Made by a program: the position numbers and the translations under genes
Shown here: positions 24,331 through 33,365 of the stretch, piece by piece
Numbering within the stretch: the first letter of the stretch is position 1
Layout of the letters: every line of letters begins with the position of its first letter
Assembly (NCBI GenBank): GCA_946405435.1
Contig: CAMJHF010000015.1
Coordinates: forward strand, 1-64,000
DNA: 64,000 bases
Origin: an uncultured Bacteroidales bacterium
GTDB taxonomy: Bacteria > Bacteroidota > Bacteroidia > Bacteroidales > UBA932
Direction: 5' to 3'
The notes under the pieces: generated by a model
Databases searched by the model: none
Told to the model about the DNA's origin: nothing
The model's input: only the letters and a program-made list of their open reading frames with translations

Positions 24331-24869
24331 CAGAGCATTTCTTGGATGTCTTTCTCCATCTTTTCGGGAGTGACGGTGGGTGCGTAACGCTTGATGACGG
24401 TTCCGTCGCGGGAGATCAGGAACTTGGTGAAGTTCCACTTGATGGCGCTGCCCAGCAAACCCTTGGTCTCGCTCTTGAGATACTTGTAGATGGGGTGCGC
24501 ACCGACTCCGTTGACCTCGATCTTGGACATGAGGGGGAAGGTGACGCCGTGGTTGAGGCGGCAGAATTCATCAATCTCCTCGTCAGTTCCGGGCTCCTGG
24601 TGGGCGAACTGGTCGCAAGGGAAGCCGATGATTACCAGACCCTGGTCCTTGTACTTCTGGTACAGGGCCTCGAGGCCATCGTACTGGGGGGTAAAACCGC
24701 ATTTGGAAGCGGTGTTCACAATCATGAGGACTTTTCCTTCGTACTGAGCGAAGTCTACCTCGACGCCCTTGTTGTTCAGGGCCTTGAAATCGTAAATCTT
24801 TGCCATGGTGCTTTGTGCTGAAGCGTAAATGCTTGACAATAAAAGAAGTGCAGTTATTACTCTTTTCAT
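24330..24869 (-). CDS. Glutathione peroxidase family protein, exported
   Basis: 179 aa from ATG 24869, which overlaps the stop of the ferritin-like gene. Signal peptide MKRVITALLLLSSIYASAQ, then a GPx domain: peroxidatic Cys in NTASKCGFTPQY, FPCDQF (second Cys), and WNFTKF with the Trp/Asn of the catalytic site. Cys-type enzymes of this family usually use thioredoxin rather than glutathione. Periplasmic location inferred from the signal peptide. Confidence 0.9.
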   Translation of the reverse strand: MKRVITALLLLSSIYASAQSTMAKIYDFKALNNKGVEVDFAQYEGKVLMIVNTASKCGFTPQYDGLEALYQKYKDQGLVIIGFPCDQFAHQEPGTDEEIDEFCRLNHGVTFPLMSKIEVNGVGAHPIYKYLKSETKGLLGSAIKWNFTKFLISRDGTVIKRYAPTVTPEKMEKDIQEML

Positions 24870-25321
24870 AACTGTTTGGTGAGCCAGTTTTGCAGACCGA
24901 TCTGCTCTATGAGGTCGAGCTGAGTCTCGCTCCAATACATGTCTTCTTCCTCATCAAGGGCGTAGGCCTTGAGAATATCATAGGTCTTGAAATCGTCGGC
25001 AAGAGACTGAGTGAGTTCCATAAGAGCGGGGACCTCCCTGCGGGAGACTTCCAGGTCGCTCTTGATGTAGTCCACGGGATTCTCGAACACGGGCATCTCG
25101 GGAGCGGTTTGTACCTTGGGAGTTGCGCCAAGGTCGAGTATGCGGTCGATGAACTTGTCTACCCAACCCATTTCTTCTTCTGCATGCTCGCTGTATTTCT
25201 CACCGAGAACGGAATAGCCCTGGCTGGCGAAGATCTTGCTTTGAACCTTGTGCTGGAGAGACTGTGCGGCGAGGCCGGTGGCATAGGCCTGCAGAACCGC
25301 GATAGATTTTTGCTTGTCCAT
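24866..25321 (-). CDS. Ferritin-like (Dps/bacterioferritin-like) protein
   Basis: 151 aa, mostly helical. Ferroxidase-type pattern HAEEEMGWVDKFIDRILDLG and ALDEEEDMYWSETQLDLIEQ. Start set at ATG 25321, because the track start 25354 lies within the operator at the transcription start. Likely stores or oxidises iron to limit Fenton chemistry, which fits the peroxidase and OhrR partners. First gene of three, all joined by ATGA overlaps. Confidence 0.8.
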   Translation of the reverse strand: MDKQKSIAVLQAYATGLAAQSLQHKVQSKIFASQGYSVLGEKYSEHAEEEMGWVDKFIDRILDLGATPKVQTAPEMPVFENPVDYIKSDLEVSRREVPALMELTQSLADDFKTYDILKAYALDEEEDMYWSETQLDLIEQIGLQNWLTKQL

Positions 25322-25344
25322 AATATTTATATTTTTAAAATTTA

Positions 25345-25394
25345 TATCGTTCACGATACAAATATAGACATTTATTTTTATATCGCAAACGATT
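25345..25394 (-). promoter_or_regulatory. OhrR operon promoter with two operators
   Basis: Minus strand: TTTG (25386-25389), N19, TATATTTG (25359-25366), a perfect match to the Bacteroidota promoter. A perfect inverted repeat TATCGT-TC-ACGATA (25345-25358) covers the expected start site. A second, TATCG-CAAA-CGATT (25381-25394), one mismatch, covers the -33 element. Centres are 36 bp apart. Best candidate binding site for the OhrR-type protein encoded in the operon; the pairing is inference. Confidence 0.75.
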
Positions 25395-25446
25395 TAAATA
25401 TTTTTTTCGAAATTTTTTATATTTACGGCAATAAAATGTTCAGAAT

Positions 25447-25797
25447 ATGAAGAAAGTATTATTCATGTTGTTGGCCATGTTCCTCATGGCATCGTGTACC
25501 TCCATGCTGCCCAAGCAGTTCACGGCTCTTGCCGACAAGGTGGAAAAGAACGGAGCATCCTTCAGCAAGGAGCAGTGGGACAAGGCTTCGGAGAAATTCA
25601 ACGACCTCGTGGAGCAGTACAACCAGAACATCGACAAGTTCAACGCCGACCAGAAGAAGGAAATCAATTCTGCCATCGGCCGTTTCCAGGCTGCATCCAT
25701 AAAGGCCGGTCTGGGCGAGGTCGGCAAGTCCATAGAGGGCGTCCTGGAGGGCGCGAAGGGCTTCCTGGAGGGCCTGGGCGGCGACAAAGAAGAATAA
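25447..25797 (+). CDS. Small helical lipoprotein (DUF6565-like)
   Basis: 116 aa. Lipobox LMASC, then an amphipathic, mostly helical domain (DKVEKNGASFSKEQWDKASE, KFNDLVEQYNQNIDKFNADQ). Resembles small Bacteroidota lipoproteins of the DUF6565 type (low certainty). It is divergent from the oxidative-stress operon. Confidence 0.65.
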   Translation: MKKVLFMLLAMFLMASCTSMLPKQFTALADKVEKNGASFSKEQWDKASEKFNDLVEQYNQNIDKFNADQKKEINSAIGRFQAASIKAGLGEVGKSIEGVLEGAKGFLEGLGGDKEE

Positions 25798-25804
25798 TCC
25801 GGCC

Positions 25805-28800
25805 ATGAAGAGAATGTTGTTGGCGGCGGCCTCGTGCTCGCTGCTTTGTATTTCGTTGCTTTCCCAGGAAACACCCCGCTGGCTTCGCCGGAGCGCCATA
25901 TCGCCCGACGGAAGCACGGTAGCATTCTGTTATCAGGGCGACATTTTTACGGTCAGCTCCAAGGGAGGCGAAGCGCGCCAGATAACAAGTTCCCCGGCCT
26001 ATGAATCCAACCCCCTGTGGAGCACGGACGGAAAAACCCTGGTGTTCAGCTCCTTCCGGGAGGACAGCAAGGATGTCTGGGCCGTTCCTTCGACAGGCGG
26101 AACCCCCACGCGTCTCACTACCTTCCAGGGCGCCGAGACGCCGCTGGCCGTGACCTCCGGCGGAGATGTGCTCTTCGCCGCCAACATCCTTCCGGGCCCT
26201 GCAAGCTCGGATTTTCCGGGCGAGCCCCAGCTCTACAAGGTCAGCCTTCGCGGCGGGCGTGAGGAAATGGTGACGTCCCTTACGGTCTCGGAAATCAGCG
26301 TCTCTTCCGACGGCACCATTCTATACGAGGATTACAAGGGCTACGAGGACCCCATGCGCAAGCATCACACCTCCTCCGTGACCCGCGACGTATGGTGCTA
26401 CCGTGGTGCCGTACCCTTCAGCGCCGACGGTACCTTCACCAAGCTCAGCACATTCAAGGGCGAGAACCGCAACCCCGTATTCGCCCCGGACGGCAAGTCT
26501 TACTATTATCTGAGCGAGCAGGGAGGCAATTTCAATGTGTGGAAGGCCCCTCTGGACGCTTCTTCGCAACCCCTGCAGGTCAGTGCCATGCCCGTCCACC
26601 CCGTGCGATACCTGAGCGTGTCGGCGGACGGCCTGCTGCTGTACTCCTGGAACGGCGACCTGTACACCCAGCGTGAGGGCTCCGACCCTGTGAAACTTGA
26701 CATCACCGTGGCAAAGGACAAGACGGTCAAGGACAAGATCCGCCGCACCGTCTCTTCCGGCGCCAGCGACATGGCGGTATCTTCCAACGGCAAGGAGATT
26801 GCCATAGAGTCCCGGGGCGACATCTTCGTCACCTCCACCGACTACAAAGTGACCCGCCGCATCACCTGCACGCCCGGGCGCGAGAGGGGCGTATGCTTCT
26901 CCGCCGACGGCCGCGAACTATACTACGCCGCCGAGCGTGACGGCTGCTGGGGAATATGGAAAACCAGCCTTAACTCCAAGAAAGACAAGTACTTCACCTA
27001 TACATTCGACTTCAGCGAGGAGCGCGTGACCGCCCCCGGAGTCACATGCACGGGCCCGGCGGTATCGCCCGACGGCAAGTACCTCGCCTTCTTCCAGGAC
27101 CGTATAAACATAGTCGTCAAGGACCTCAAGTCCGGCAAGGAGAAGACAGTGCTCGAGGGCGCCTTCTACTCATATCGCGACGGAGACATGAGTTTTGAGT
27201 GGAGTCCGGACAGCCGCTATATCCTCAGCGATTATCAGGCGGGCGGCGGCTGGAACAATTCCGACGTGGCCCTCGTGGACGTGGAGAGCGGCGAGGTTAC
27301 CAACCTTACCCGCAGCGGCTACACCGATTCTGGTTTCCGCTGGGCCCTGGGCGGCAAGGCCATGACATGGACATCCGACAAGGCAGGCTACCGCAGCCAC
27401 GGCAGCTGGGGCGCCGAGCGCGACATCTACATCATGTTCTTCGACGGCGAGGCCTACTACAAGTTCACCCGCGACAAAGATGACGACGGCATAGAGAAAC
27501 TCCTCTCCGAGGACGACAAGAAGCTCCAGAAAAAAGAAGCCAAAGACAGCATCAAGGCCGAAAAGGGCAAGATTGACAAGCTGGCCCTCGACCTGGACAA
27601 CCGCGCCGACCGTATCATCCGCCTTACCGGAGCCCCTGGCCGCATAGGCGACCATTACCTGACGCCCGACGGCACCAAGTTGTTGTACGTCCAGCGTCTC
27701 GAGAAGGGCTACGACCTTTGCCAGCTGGATGTCAAGAGCCGTTCGGTCAAGGTGCTCGAGAAAGGCTTCAACGGCGGTTTTTACCCTTCGCCGGACGGCA
27801 AGTCGCTGTATGCGATAGGCATGCAGTCAATCAAGAAACTCGATCCCTCCACCGGCAAGGGCACTCCCGTCACTTTCTCCGACGACTATGACTACTATCC
27901 CGCCGCCGAGCGCGAATACATGCTTTCCCACGCCTGGAAGCAGGTCAAGGAGAAGTTCTATGACTCTTCTATCCATGGCATAGACTGGGACGGCTTCTAT
28001 GCCAATTATGCCACGTTCCTCCCGTACATCGACAACAACTACGACTTCACCGAGCTGATGTCCGAGATGCTGGGCGAGCTTAACGCTTCCCACACCGGAG
28101 CCCGCTACCGCACCATGTCCAGCGGTGGCGCCGGCCGCCTCGGCGTGCTCTACGACGACAGTTATTCAGGCCCCGGGCTCAAGATTCTTGAGATCCTTCC
28201 CGAGAGCCGCCTTGCGCAGGTCAAGCCCGACCTTGCCGCCGGCGACATCATCACCTCTATCGACGGGGTTGAGATCAAGGCTGGAACTCCCTGGTACGAG
28301 GCCCTTGCCTACAAGGTGAACAAGAAAACAGTCATCAGCATACGCAGCGGAAAGAAAGACACCACCGTAACCGTAAAGCCGGCTTCCTCGGACGCCTCCG
28401 GCCTGTACAAGCGCTGGATAAGACAGCGCGAGAAGCTTGTCGAGACCCTTTCCGGCGGCCGCATCGGCTATGTGCACGTCAAAGGGATGGATTCGGACAG
28501 TTTCCGCGAGGTGTACTCCAACGCCCTGGGCAAATACCGCGGCTGCGAGGCCCTCATAGTGGACACCCGTCACAACGGCGGAGGCTGGCTCCACGACGAC
28601 CTTGCCACATTCCTTGGCGGAAAGGCCTACATAGACTATGTTCCCCGCGGCCAGTACATCGGTACCGACCCCTACAACAAGTGGAACAAGCCTTCCTGCG
28701 TGATTATAGGCGAGGACAACTACTCCGACGCATCCGGCTTCCCTTATGTCTACAGGCAGCTGGGAATCGGCAAACTGGTCGGAGCTCCCGTGCCGGGCAC

Positions 28801-29020
28801 CATGACTGCAGTCTGGTGGGAAACCCAGATCGACCCGACCATAGTGTTTGGAATACCGGAAGTTACGTCCGTCAGCCGTTCCGACGGCAGCATCCTGGAG
28901 AACCAGGAAATAGAGCCTGACATCCCCGTGTCCAACGACCCTGCCTCGATTATCAGGGGAGAGGACAAGCAGATCGAGGCCGCTGTGGCGGAACTGCTGA
29001 GCCAGCTCGATAATAAATAA
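25805..29020 (+). CDS. Tricorn-like S41 protease
   Basis: 1071 aa, exported. Signal peptide, then two beta-propeller regions (about 25-330 and 330-690) with TolB/WD-like repeats (ISPDGSTVAFCYQGDIFTVS; VSPDGKYLAFFQD). A tricorn core domain, a PDZ domain (GLKILEILPESRLAQVKPDL, AAGDIITSIDGVEI) and a C-terminal S41 peptidase domain follow. The nucleophile region IIGEDNYSDASGFPY aligns with the tricorn Ser-Asp pair, and VDTRHNGGGW is typical. Likely degrades peptides in the periplasm. Confidence 0.88.
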   Translation: MKRMLLAAASCSLLCISLLSQETPRWLRRSAISPDGSTVAFCYQGDIFTVSSKGGEARQITSSPAYESNPLWSTDGKTLVFSSFREDSKDVWAVPSTGGTPTRLTTFQGAETPLAVTSGGDVLFAANILPGPASSDFPGEPQLYKVSLRGGREEMVTSLTVSEISVSSDGTILYEDYKGYEDPMRKHHTSSVTRDVWCYRGAVPFSADGTFTKLSTFKGENRNPVFAPDGKSYYYLSEQGGNFNVWKAPLDASSQPLQVSAMPVHPVRYLSVSADGLLLYSWNGDLYTQREGSDPVKLDITVAKDKTVKDKIRRTVSSGASDMAVSSNGKEIAIESRGDIFVTSTDYKVTRRITCTPGRERGVCFSADGRELYYAAERDGCWGIWKTSLNSKKDKYFTYTFDFSEERVTAPGVTCTGPAVSPDGKYLAFFQDRINIVVKDLKSGKEKTVLEGAFYSYRDGDMSFEWSPDSRYILSDYQAGGGWNNSDVALVDVESGEVTNLTRSGYTDSGFRWALGGKAMTWTSDKAGYRSHGSWGAERDIYIMFFDGEAYYKFTRDKDDDGIEKLLSEDDKKLQKKEAKDSIKAEKGKIDKLALDLDNRADRIIRLTGAPGRIGDHYLTPDGTKLLYVQRLEKGYDLCQLDVKSRSVKVLEKGFNGGFYPSPDGKSLYAIGMQSIKKLDPSTGKGTPVTFSDDYDYYPAAEREYMLSHAWKQVKEKFYDSSIHGIDWDGFYANYATFLPYIDNNYDFTELMSEMLGELNASHTGARYRTMSSGGAGRLGVLYDDSYSGPGLKILEILPESRLAQVKPDLAAGDIITSIDGVEIKAGTPWYEALAYKVNKKTVISIRSGKKDTTVTVKPASSDASGLYKRWIRQREKLVETLSGGRIGYVHVKGMDSDSFREVYSNALGKYRGCEALIVDTRHNGGGWLHDDLATFLGGKAYIDYVPRGQYIGTDPYNKWNKPSCVIIGEDNYSDASGFPYVYRQLGIGKLVGAPVPGTMTAVWWETQIDPTIVFGIPEVTSVSRSDGSILENQEIEPDIPVSNDPASIIRGEDKQIEAAVAELLSQLDNK

Positions 29021-29071
29021 TGAAGCAAAAAATGACTATTTTTGCAGACTGAAACAAATATGTCAAAATAA

Positions 29072-29791
29072 ATGAAAAAGCTATTTCTGACAATCATCCT
29101 TGCAGTCTTTGCGGCCGGTGCAGCTCATGCACAGTTCTTTTACGGCCTTCAGTTCGGCATTTATTCCGATACCAGCGCCGCCCAGCTCAACGAACAGGGA
29201 AGCGAACTTGTCCCCGGAGGTTCGTCGTTCAATTATACAGTCAAGCCCAGCGTGGGCTATTATTTCTCCCCGCGTCTGGTAGCCGGCGTCAAGTTCGCAT
29301 ATACCAACTGCGCCCGCAACCGTGCAGAATCAGGCCAGATGGTTTCTTCTATCAACAGCATTGCCCTGAACATTCTGCTGGGCAACGGTCTGGATACCGA
29401 CTATCAGTCATGGAAGATTTCGCCCTATGTCCGCTATCAGCTCTTTTCGCTGCTGTCCGACAAGCTTAACATCTGGGCCGAGATTGACGGCTACTACGGC
29501 TCCAAAACTTTCCGCCAGGAAGACGGGACGCTGAACCCCAAGAGCCGCAAGAGCATCTACGGAGTTGAGCTTCACCCTCTTGTGAGCTACGACATAACTC
29601 CCAATTTCATGGTCTATACTTCCCTCGACATCCTGTCGTTCAACTGGGAAGGCACCAGCCAGAACAAGTCGGTGGGCTTGTTCAGCGACGAGACCCAGAC
29701 TGTGCATGAGAACACCTTCGTCCTTCAGTCAGTTCCCCTGATGGCCGTTGCCAAGGGCATCCTCAATATCGGCATTATCCGCAGGTTCTAG
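29072..29791 (+). CDS. Outer-membrane beta-barrel protein
   Basis: 239 aa with signal peptide MKKLFLTIILAVFAAGAAHA and an eight-stranded barrel pattern of alternating residues ending IGIIRRF with a C-terminal Phe. Belongs to the OmpA/OmpW-like small porin group; no exact family. A TATTTTTG box lies about 30 nt upstream. Its stop overlaps the next start by 1 nt (TAGTG). Confidence 0.75.
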   Translation: MKKLFLTIILAVFAAGAAHAQFFYGLQFGIYSDTSAAQLNEQGSELVPGGSSFNYTVKPSVGYYFSPRLVAGVKFAYTNCARNRAESGQMVSSINSIALNILLGNGLDTDYQSWKISPYVRYQLFSLLSDKLNIWAEIDGYYGSKTFRQEDGTLNPKSRKSIYGVELHPLVSYDITPNFMVYTSLDILSFNWEGTSQNKSVGLFSDETQTVHENTFVLQSVPLMAVAKGILNIGIIRRF

Positions 29792-30618
29792 TGAAAAAGG
29801 CTGGCAAATATCTATTGGGCGTCCTTGCCGTGGCGGGGGGAGTGTATTACTTCACCGCCGGCGGGGGCTCCGGCGAGCAGCAGACCGCCCAGGCCCCTGC
29901 AGAAGAGGTGCAACAGTCGTCGCTTCCGGGGATGGAGATTCCATCCAAGGTCCCCGGCGGGAGGATTGTGCGGCACGGCGCCTACGTCACCTCCTACAAC
30001 ACGCAGACCCTGATACCCGACTGGGTGGCTTATGAGCTCACGGCCGAGGAGACGGAAGGCCGCCGCGAGCGCGACGGAATCGAGTTCCGTATGGATCCCG
30101 ACCTCAAAGGCTGCACCCAGGCGATGCGCGAAGACTACAGCGGTTCCGGCTGGACCAAAGGTCATCTGATGCCTGCCGCGGACGCCGCCTTCAGCAGCAG
30201 TACGATGGCGGAAACGTTCTATTTCACGAATATCTGCCCCCAGAACGAGGTGCTCAATGCCGGAGACTGGCAGTATCTCGAGAAGCGCGTGCGCAGCTGG
30301 GCCGGACGCTACGGCAGCGTATGGGTGGCTACGGGGCCTATCGTGGGCGAGAACCGCTACGGCACCATAGGCGACCGCAACGTGGTAGTGCCGGATTCCT
30401 TCTTCAAGGCCCTGATGATACGCCGCAAGGACGGCTCCTACAGCTCGATAGCCTTCGTCATGGACAATGATGAAGACCGCTACTACCTCAAGGACTGCTA
30501 TATGAGCGTAGATGAGCTTGAGGCGCTTACCGGCTTTGACTTTTTCCCTGCCCTGGACGACAAAATAGAAGAAAAGGTGGAATCGAGTGTCCGCCTGTCC
30601 GACTGGGGCATACGTTAA
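29791..30618 (+). CDS. DNA/RNA non-specific endonuclease (NUC family), membrane-anchored
   Basis: 275 aa from GTG 29791. One N-terminal hydrophobic segment (YLLGVLAVAGGVYYF) anchors or exports it. The ββα-metal nuclease motif is GWTKGHLMPAAD: the catalytic His is present, but the usual DRGH is TKGH. NICPQNEVLNAGDWQYLE supplies the metal-binding Asn. Probably a periplasmic or surface nuclease that scavenges nucleic acid; the purine nucleoside phosphorylase gene follows within 14 nt, a fitting salvage context. Confidence 0.85.
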   Translation: MKKAGKYLLGVLAVAGGVYYFTAGGGSGEQQTAQAPAEEVQQSSLPGMEIPSKVPGGRIVRHGAYVTSYNTQTLIPDWVAYELTAEETEGRRERDGIEFRMDPDLKGCTQAMREDYSGSGWTKGHLMPAADAAFSSSTMAETFYFTNICPQNEVLNAGDWQYLEKRVRSWAGRYGSVWVATGPIVGENRYGTIGDRNVVVPDSFFKALMIRRKDGSYSSIAFVMDNDEDRYYLKDCYMSVDELEALTGFDFFPALDDKIEEKVESSVRLSDWGIR

Positions 30619-30632
30619 TACTTTTTTTGTTT

Positions 30633-31340
30633 ATGGCTAAAGTACCTACTCCTCACATCGGTGCGCAGCATGGCGAAATCGCCCAGACCGTAATCATGTC
30701 CGGCGATCCTCTGCGCGCCCAGTTCATGGCGGAAAATTTCCTCGATAGTCCCGTGCAGTTCAATAGTGTCCGCGGCATGCTCGGCTATACCGGCACCTAC
30801 GGCGGCAAGCGCGTGAGCGTCATGGGGCACGGCATGGGAATCCCGTCCATCGGCATTTACACCTACGAACTCTATAATTTCTACGGTGTCAAGACCATCA
30901 TACGCGTGGGCTCTTGCGGAGCCTACAGCAAGGATCTTAACATAGGCGACCTGATTATCGCACAGGGAGCCTGCACGGATTCCAATTACGGCAGGCAGTT
31001 CAACCTGGCGGGCACTTTCGCCCCCATAGGCGATTTTGAGCTCATACGGCGTGCCGTCGATGAGTGTGAGCGCCGCGGCATCCGCTACAAGGTGGGCAAC
31101 GTTCTGTCGACCGACGTTTTCTATGCCGAGAATTCTACAGTCGAGGGCTGGCTCAAGATGGGTGTGCTCGGAGCTGAGATGGAGGCGTCCGCCCTGTACA
31201 TGAACGCCGCCCGCAGCGGCAACAGGGCCCTTGTCATCTGCACGGTGTCCGATCATGTGATCACCGGCGAGGGCACAACTTCCGAAGAACGCCGTACGGC
31301 CTTCACCGACATGATGGAGGTAGCGCTGTCGTTATTGTAG
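30633..31340 (+). CDS. deoD: Purine nucleoside phosphorylase, DeoD type
   Basis: 235 aa. Phosphorolysis of purine nucleosides to base and ribose-1-phosphate. Motifs MSGDPLRAQFMAENFLD, MGHGMGIPSIGIYTYELYNF, RVGSCGAY, GAEMEASALY and CTVSDHVITGE are all present. ATG 30633 chosen (MAKVPTPHIGAQHGEIAQTV is the usual start) over TTG 30627. Confidence 0.96.
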   Translation: MAKVPTPHIGAQHGEIAQTVIMSGDPLRAQFMAENFLDSPVQFNSVRGMLGYTGTYGGKRVSVMGHGMGIPSIGIYTYELYNFYGVKTIIRVGSCGAYSKDLNIGDLIIAQGACTDSNYGRQFNLAGTFAPIGDFELIRRAVDECERRGIRYKVGNVLSTDVFYAENSTVEGWLKMGVLGAEMEASALYMNAARSGNRALVICTVSDHVITGEGTTSEERRTAFTDMMEVALSLL

Positions 31341-31365
31341 ATTTCAACCGATCCAAAGCAACAAA

Positions 31366-31412
31366 AAAGCAGCAACCGGACACCCGCCGAGTTGCTGCTT
31401 TGCTATTTTTGT
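31366..31412. terminator. Bidirectional terminator between deoD and lipoprotein gene
   Basis: Stem AAAGCAGCAAC / GTTGCTGCTTT (11 bp, 14-nt loop), followed by GCTATTTTTG on the plus strand; TTTTTTG follows on the minus strand. Serves both converging genes. Confidence 0.8.
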
Positions 31413-31421
31413 TTATTCGAA

Positions 31422-32474
31422 TCAGAACTTATGGAACAAGACGCTGTCGTAGTAGATGGAGAGTCCGTTGTCGGCGTTGAGCTTGATATTGTCTTCCTGG
31501 GCGGTGAGCAGCAGGCAGATTTCAGCCTCGTTGACAAGATGGTTGGTGCTGTTGTCGGTCACGGACACGGTGATGTCGGTGGTCTTGGGGCTGGCCTTGG
31601 AACCTGCCACTATAGGGGTGCTGAGCTCTGCCGAAACTCCCTGTGCGGACTGGCCGGCTGCAGTGATCGTGAAGGGCATGGAGTTGGTGACGCTGCACTT
31701 CACGTCATACTTGGAAGCCTTGAGCGAGTACTTTGCAAGGTCGAGGCCGAGATCGATGAAAGATTTGGTAATCTTGATGGTGGTGCCCTTTATGATGGTG
31801 ACAGGGAAGAGGAGAGTAGCGTCAGCGGAAATTGTGACGTTCTCTGCCTTTGTCTCAGCCGCTTTTGTGACAATCAGCTTGCCCGACAGGTCAACCCTGA
31901 TGGGAGAAGCGTAGCAGGTGCCTTTCAGGGCGTCCTTGACGGAGCCTTCATCGACAGAGGCCACCACGTCGGCAGGCTTTGCCGGAGTGGCAATGGGATC
32001 TTTGATGATGATTTTGTAGCTTTTGGCGTTGCCGGGAACTATGGCGTTGAATTTGATTTTGGAGGATGCCTTGGTCACGGGGGCTGCCTCGATGGTTCCG
32101 GAAACGGTCATTTTCTCGGGTGAGGGATTGTCGATGATGAGGATTATCTGACCATCGGTAGAAGCCGCTTTTTCCACGACTGTGGGGGCGTCGGGCACGG
32201 AGAATACAAGGTCGCCGATCTTGGTGTCCGCCGAGGAGTTGAGTTCTACTTTCTTCGAAATTTTCTCGTCGGCATTGTAGCCGAGCATGAGGTTTCCGCT
32301 TTCGTCGGTGCTGAAGTTCTTGCCGGAATTAATGTCGAAAAGCTTGGAGGAAGAGACGCTCTGGGTGTCGTCTATAACTTTAGGGACATCAACGTCGAAT
32401 TTGTTGATGATGTTGCAGGAGACGGCAGCCATGGCCGAAACCGCCAGCATAAGTGCATAATTCCTGATTTTCAT
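31422..32474 (-). CDS. Hypothetical lipoprotein
   Basis: 350 aa. Lipobox AAVSC after MKIRNYALMLAVSAM; the mature protein is beta-rich, with repeated Ser/Thr/Lys stretches. No family recognised. The start is ATG 32474; the track ORF is extended 115 codons upstream into the neighbouring promoter. TATATTTG at 32514-32521 (minus) gives a ~35-nt leader. Confidence 0.75.
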   Translation of the reverse strand: MKIRNYALMLAVSAMAAVSCNIINKFDVDVPKVIDDTQSVSSSKLFDINSGKNFSTDESGNLMLGYNADEKISKKVELNSSADTKIGDLVFSVPDAPTVVEKAASTDGQIILIIDNPSPEKMTVSGTIEAAPVTKASSKIKFNAIVPGNAKSYKIIIKDPIATPAKPADVVASVDEGSVKDALKGTCYASPIRVDLSGKLIVTKAAETKAENVTISADATLLFPVTIIKGTTIKITKSFIDLGLDLAKYSLKASKYDVKCSVTNSMPFTITAAGQSAQGVSAELSTPIVAGSKASPKTTDITVSVTDNSTNHLVNEAEICLLLTAQEDNIKLNADNGLSIYYDSVLFHKF

Positions 32475-32513
32475 ATCATTGAAGTTTAATCGAAAATTCT
32501 TGTCGTCAAAGCA

Positions 32514-32560
32514 CAAATATACGATAAATGCCTTAAAAACAAAAAAAATCCGTAGATTTG
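32514..32560. promoter_or_regulatory. Divergent promoters, lipoprotein (-) and coiled-coil protein (+)
   Basis: Minus TATATTTG at 32514-32521, with TTTG about 18 nt upstream. Plus TAGATTTG at 32553-32560, only 5 nt before the ATG at 32566. Confidence 0.6.
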
Positions 32561-32565
32561 CATAA

Positions 32566-33324
32566 ATGTCCGCAGTCCTCAAATACATTATCATACTGCT
32601 CGGCGCCCTGACTGTGGCATTCCTGGTATGGAAAGCTTTCATACAGGGCAGCAAAAGAGATCTCGACAAGAGCCGCCGCCGCAACGAGGAGCTGGAAAAG
32701 CAGCTCCAGGACCTCCAGCGCAGGCTGGACGAGCTCAGCCACAGCCCCCTCAACGTAACCGGCCTCACCCCGGTGCTGCACCTGGCCGTGCTCAACGTGG
32801 ACACGTCGTTTACCCGCACCTACGTGCGCGAGGACGAGCGCCGCGGCCTTAGCTTCAACGGTGCCCTGCGTGCCGATATTTGCGCCGAATACGGCGTGAA
32901 GCTCGAGGACGTGCGTTTCCGCTACGACTCTTCTTCCGACATCCTGTACATAGCCGGCTTCCGCCCCGGCATCATATCCTTTTCCCGCAAACAGCTCTCA
33001 TGGGACCTGGCCCGCACCGTTCGCAGCCGTTCCATCCTGGGCATGAGCCTCCCGCCCGTGGATGACAAGACCGCCGATGCGTTCACCCGCAAGATGACCG
33101 AACAGATAAGGGCCGAAGTGGAGAAGGAAATCGACGAGCGCAAGATCAAAGAGTTCGAGTGGCTTGAGCCGGTGGTGTCGCGCCAGGTGACCGACATTCT
33201 CCGTGCCGCCGTGTGCCGACCCAGCACAAGGATTTCCCTGTTGGAAGAACCGGCTTCCGAGGGCTTCGTAACCATAGACCGCCTGTACCGGGACAGTCTT
33301 CCTGCGAACAATCCCAACAATTAG
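32566..33324 (+). CDS. Membrane-anchored coiled-coil protein
   Basis: 252 aa. N-terminal transmembrane helix (IIILLGALTVAFLVW), a coiled coil (residues ~28-58, KRDLDKSRRRNEELEKQLQD) and a C-terminal mixed domain (RADICAEYGVKLEDVRFRYD). Loosely resembles DUF4230 proteins but I am not sure. Starts 5 nt after a TAGATTTG box, so the mRNA may be leaderless. Confidence 0.65.
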   Translation: MSAVLKYIIILLGALTVAFLVWKAFIQGSKRDLDKSRRRNEELEKQLQDLQRRLDELSHSPLNVTGLTPVLHLAVLNVDTSFTRTYVREDERRGLSFNGALRADICAEYGVKLEDVRFRYDSSSDILYIAGFRPGIISFSRKQLSWDLARTVRSRSILGMSLPPVDDKTADAFTRKMTEQIRAEVEKEIDERKIKEFEWLEPVVSRQVTDILRAAVCRPSTRISLLEEPASEGFVTIDRLYRDSLPANNPNN

Positions 33325-33365
33325 GTATTGCGCCAGTTGCGCTTAAGTAGTATCTTTGCGGCGCA

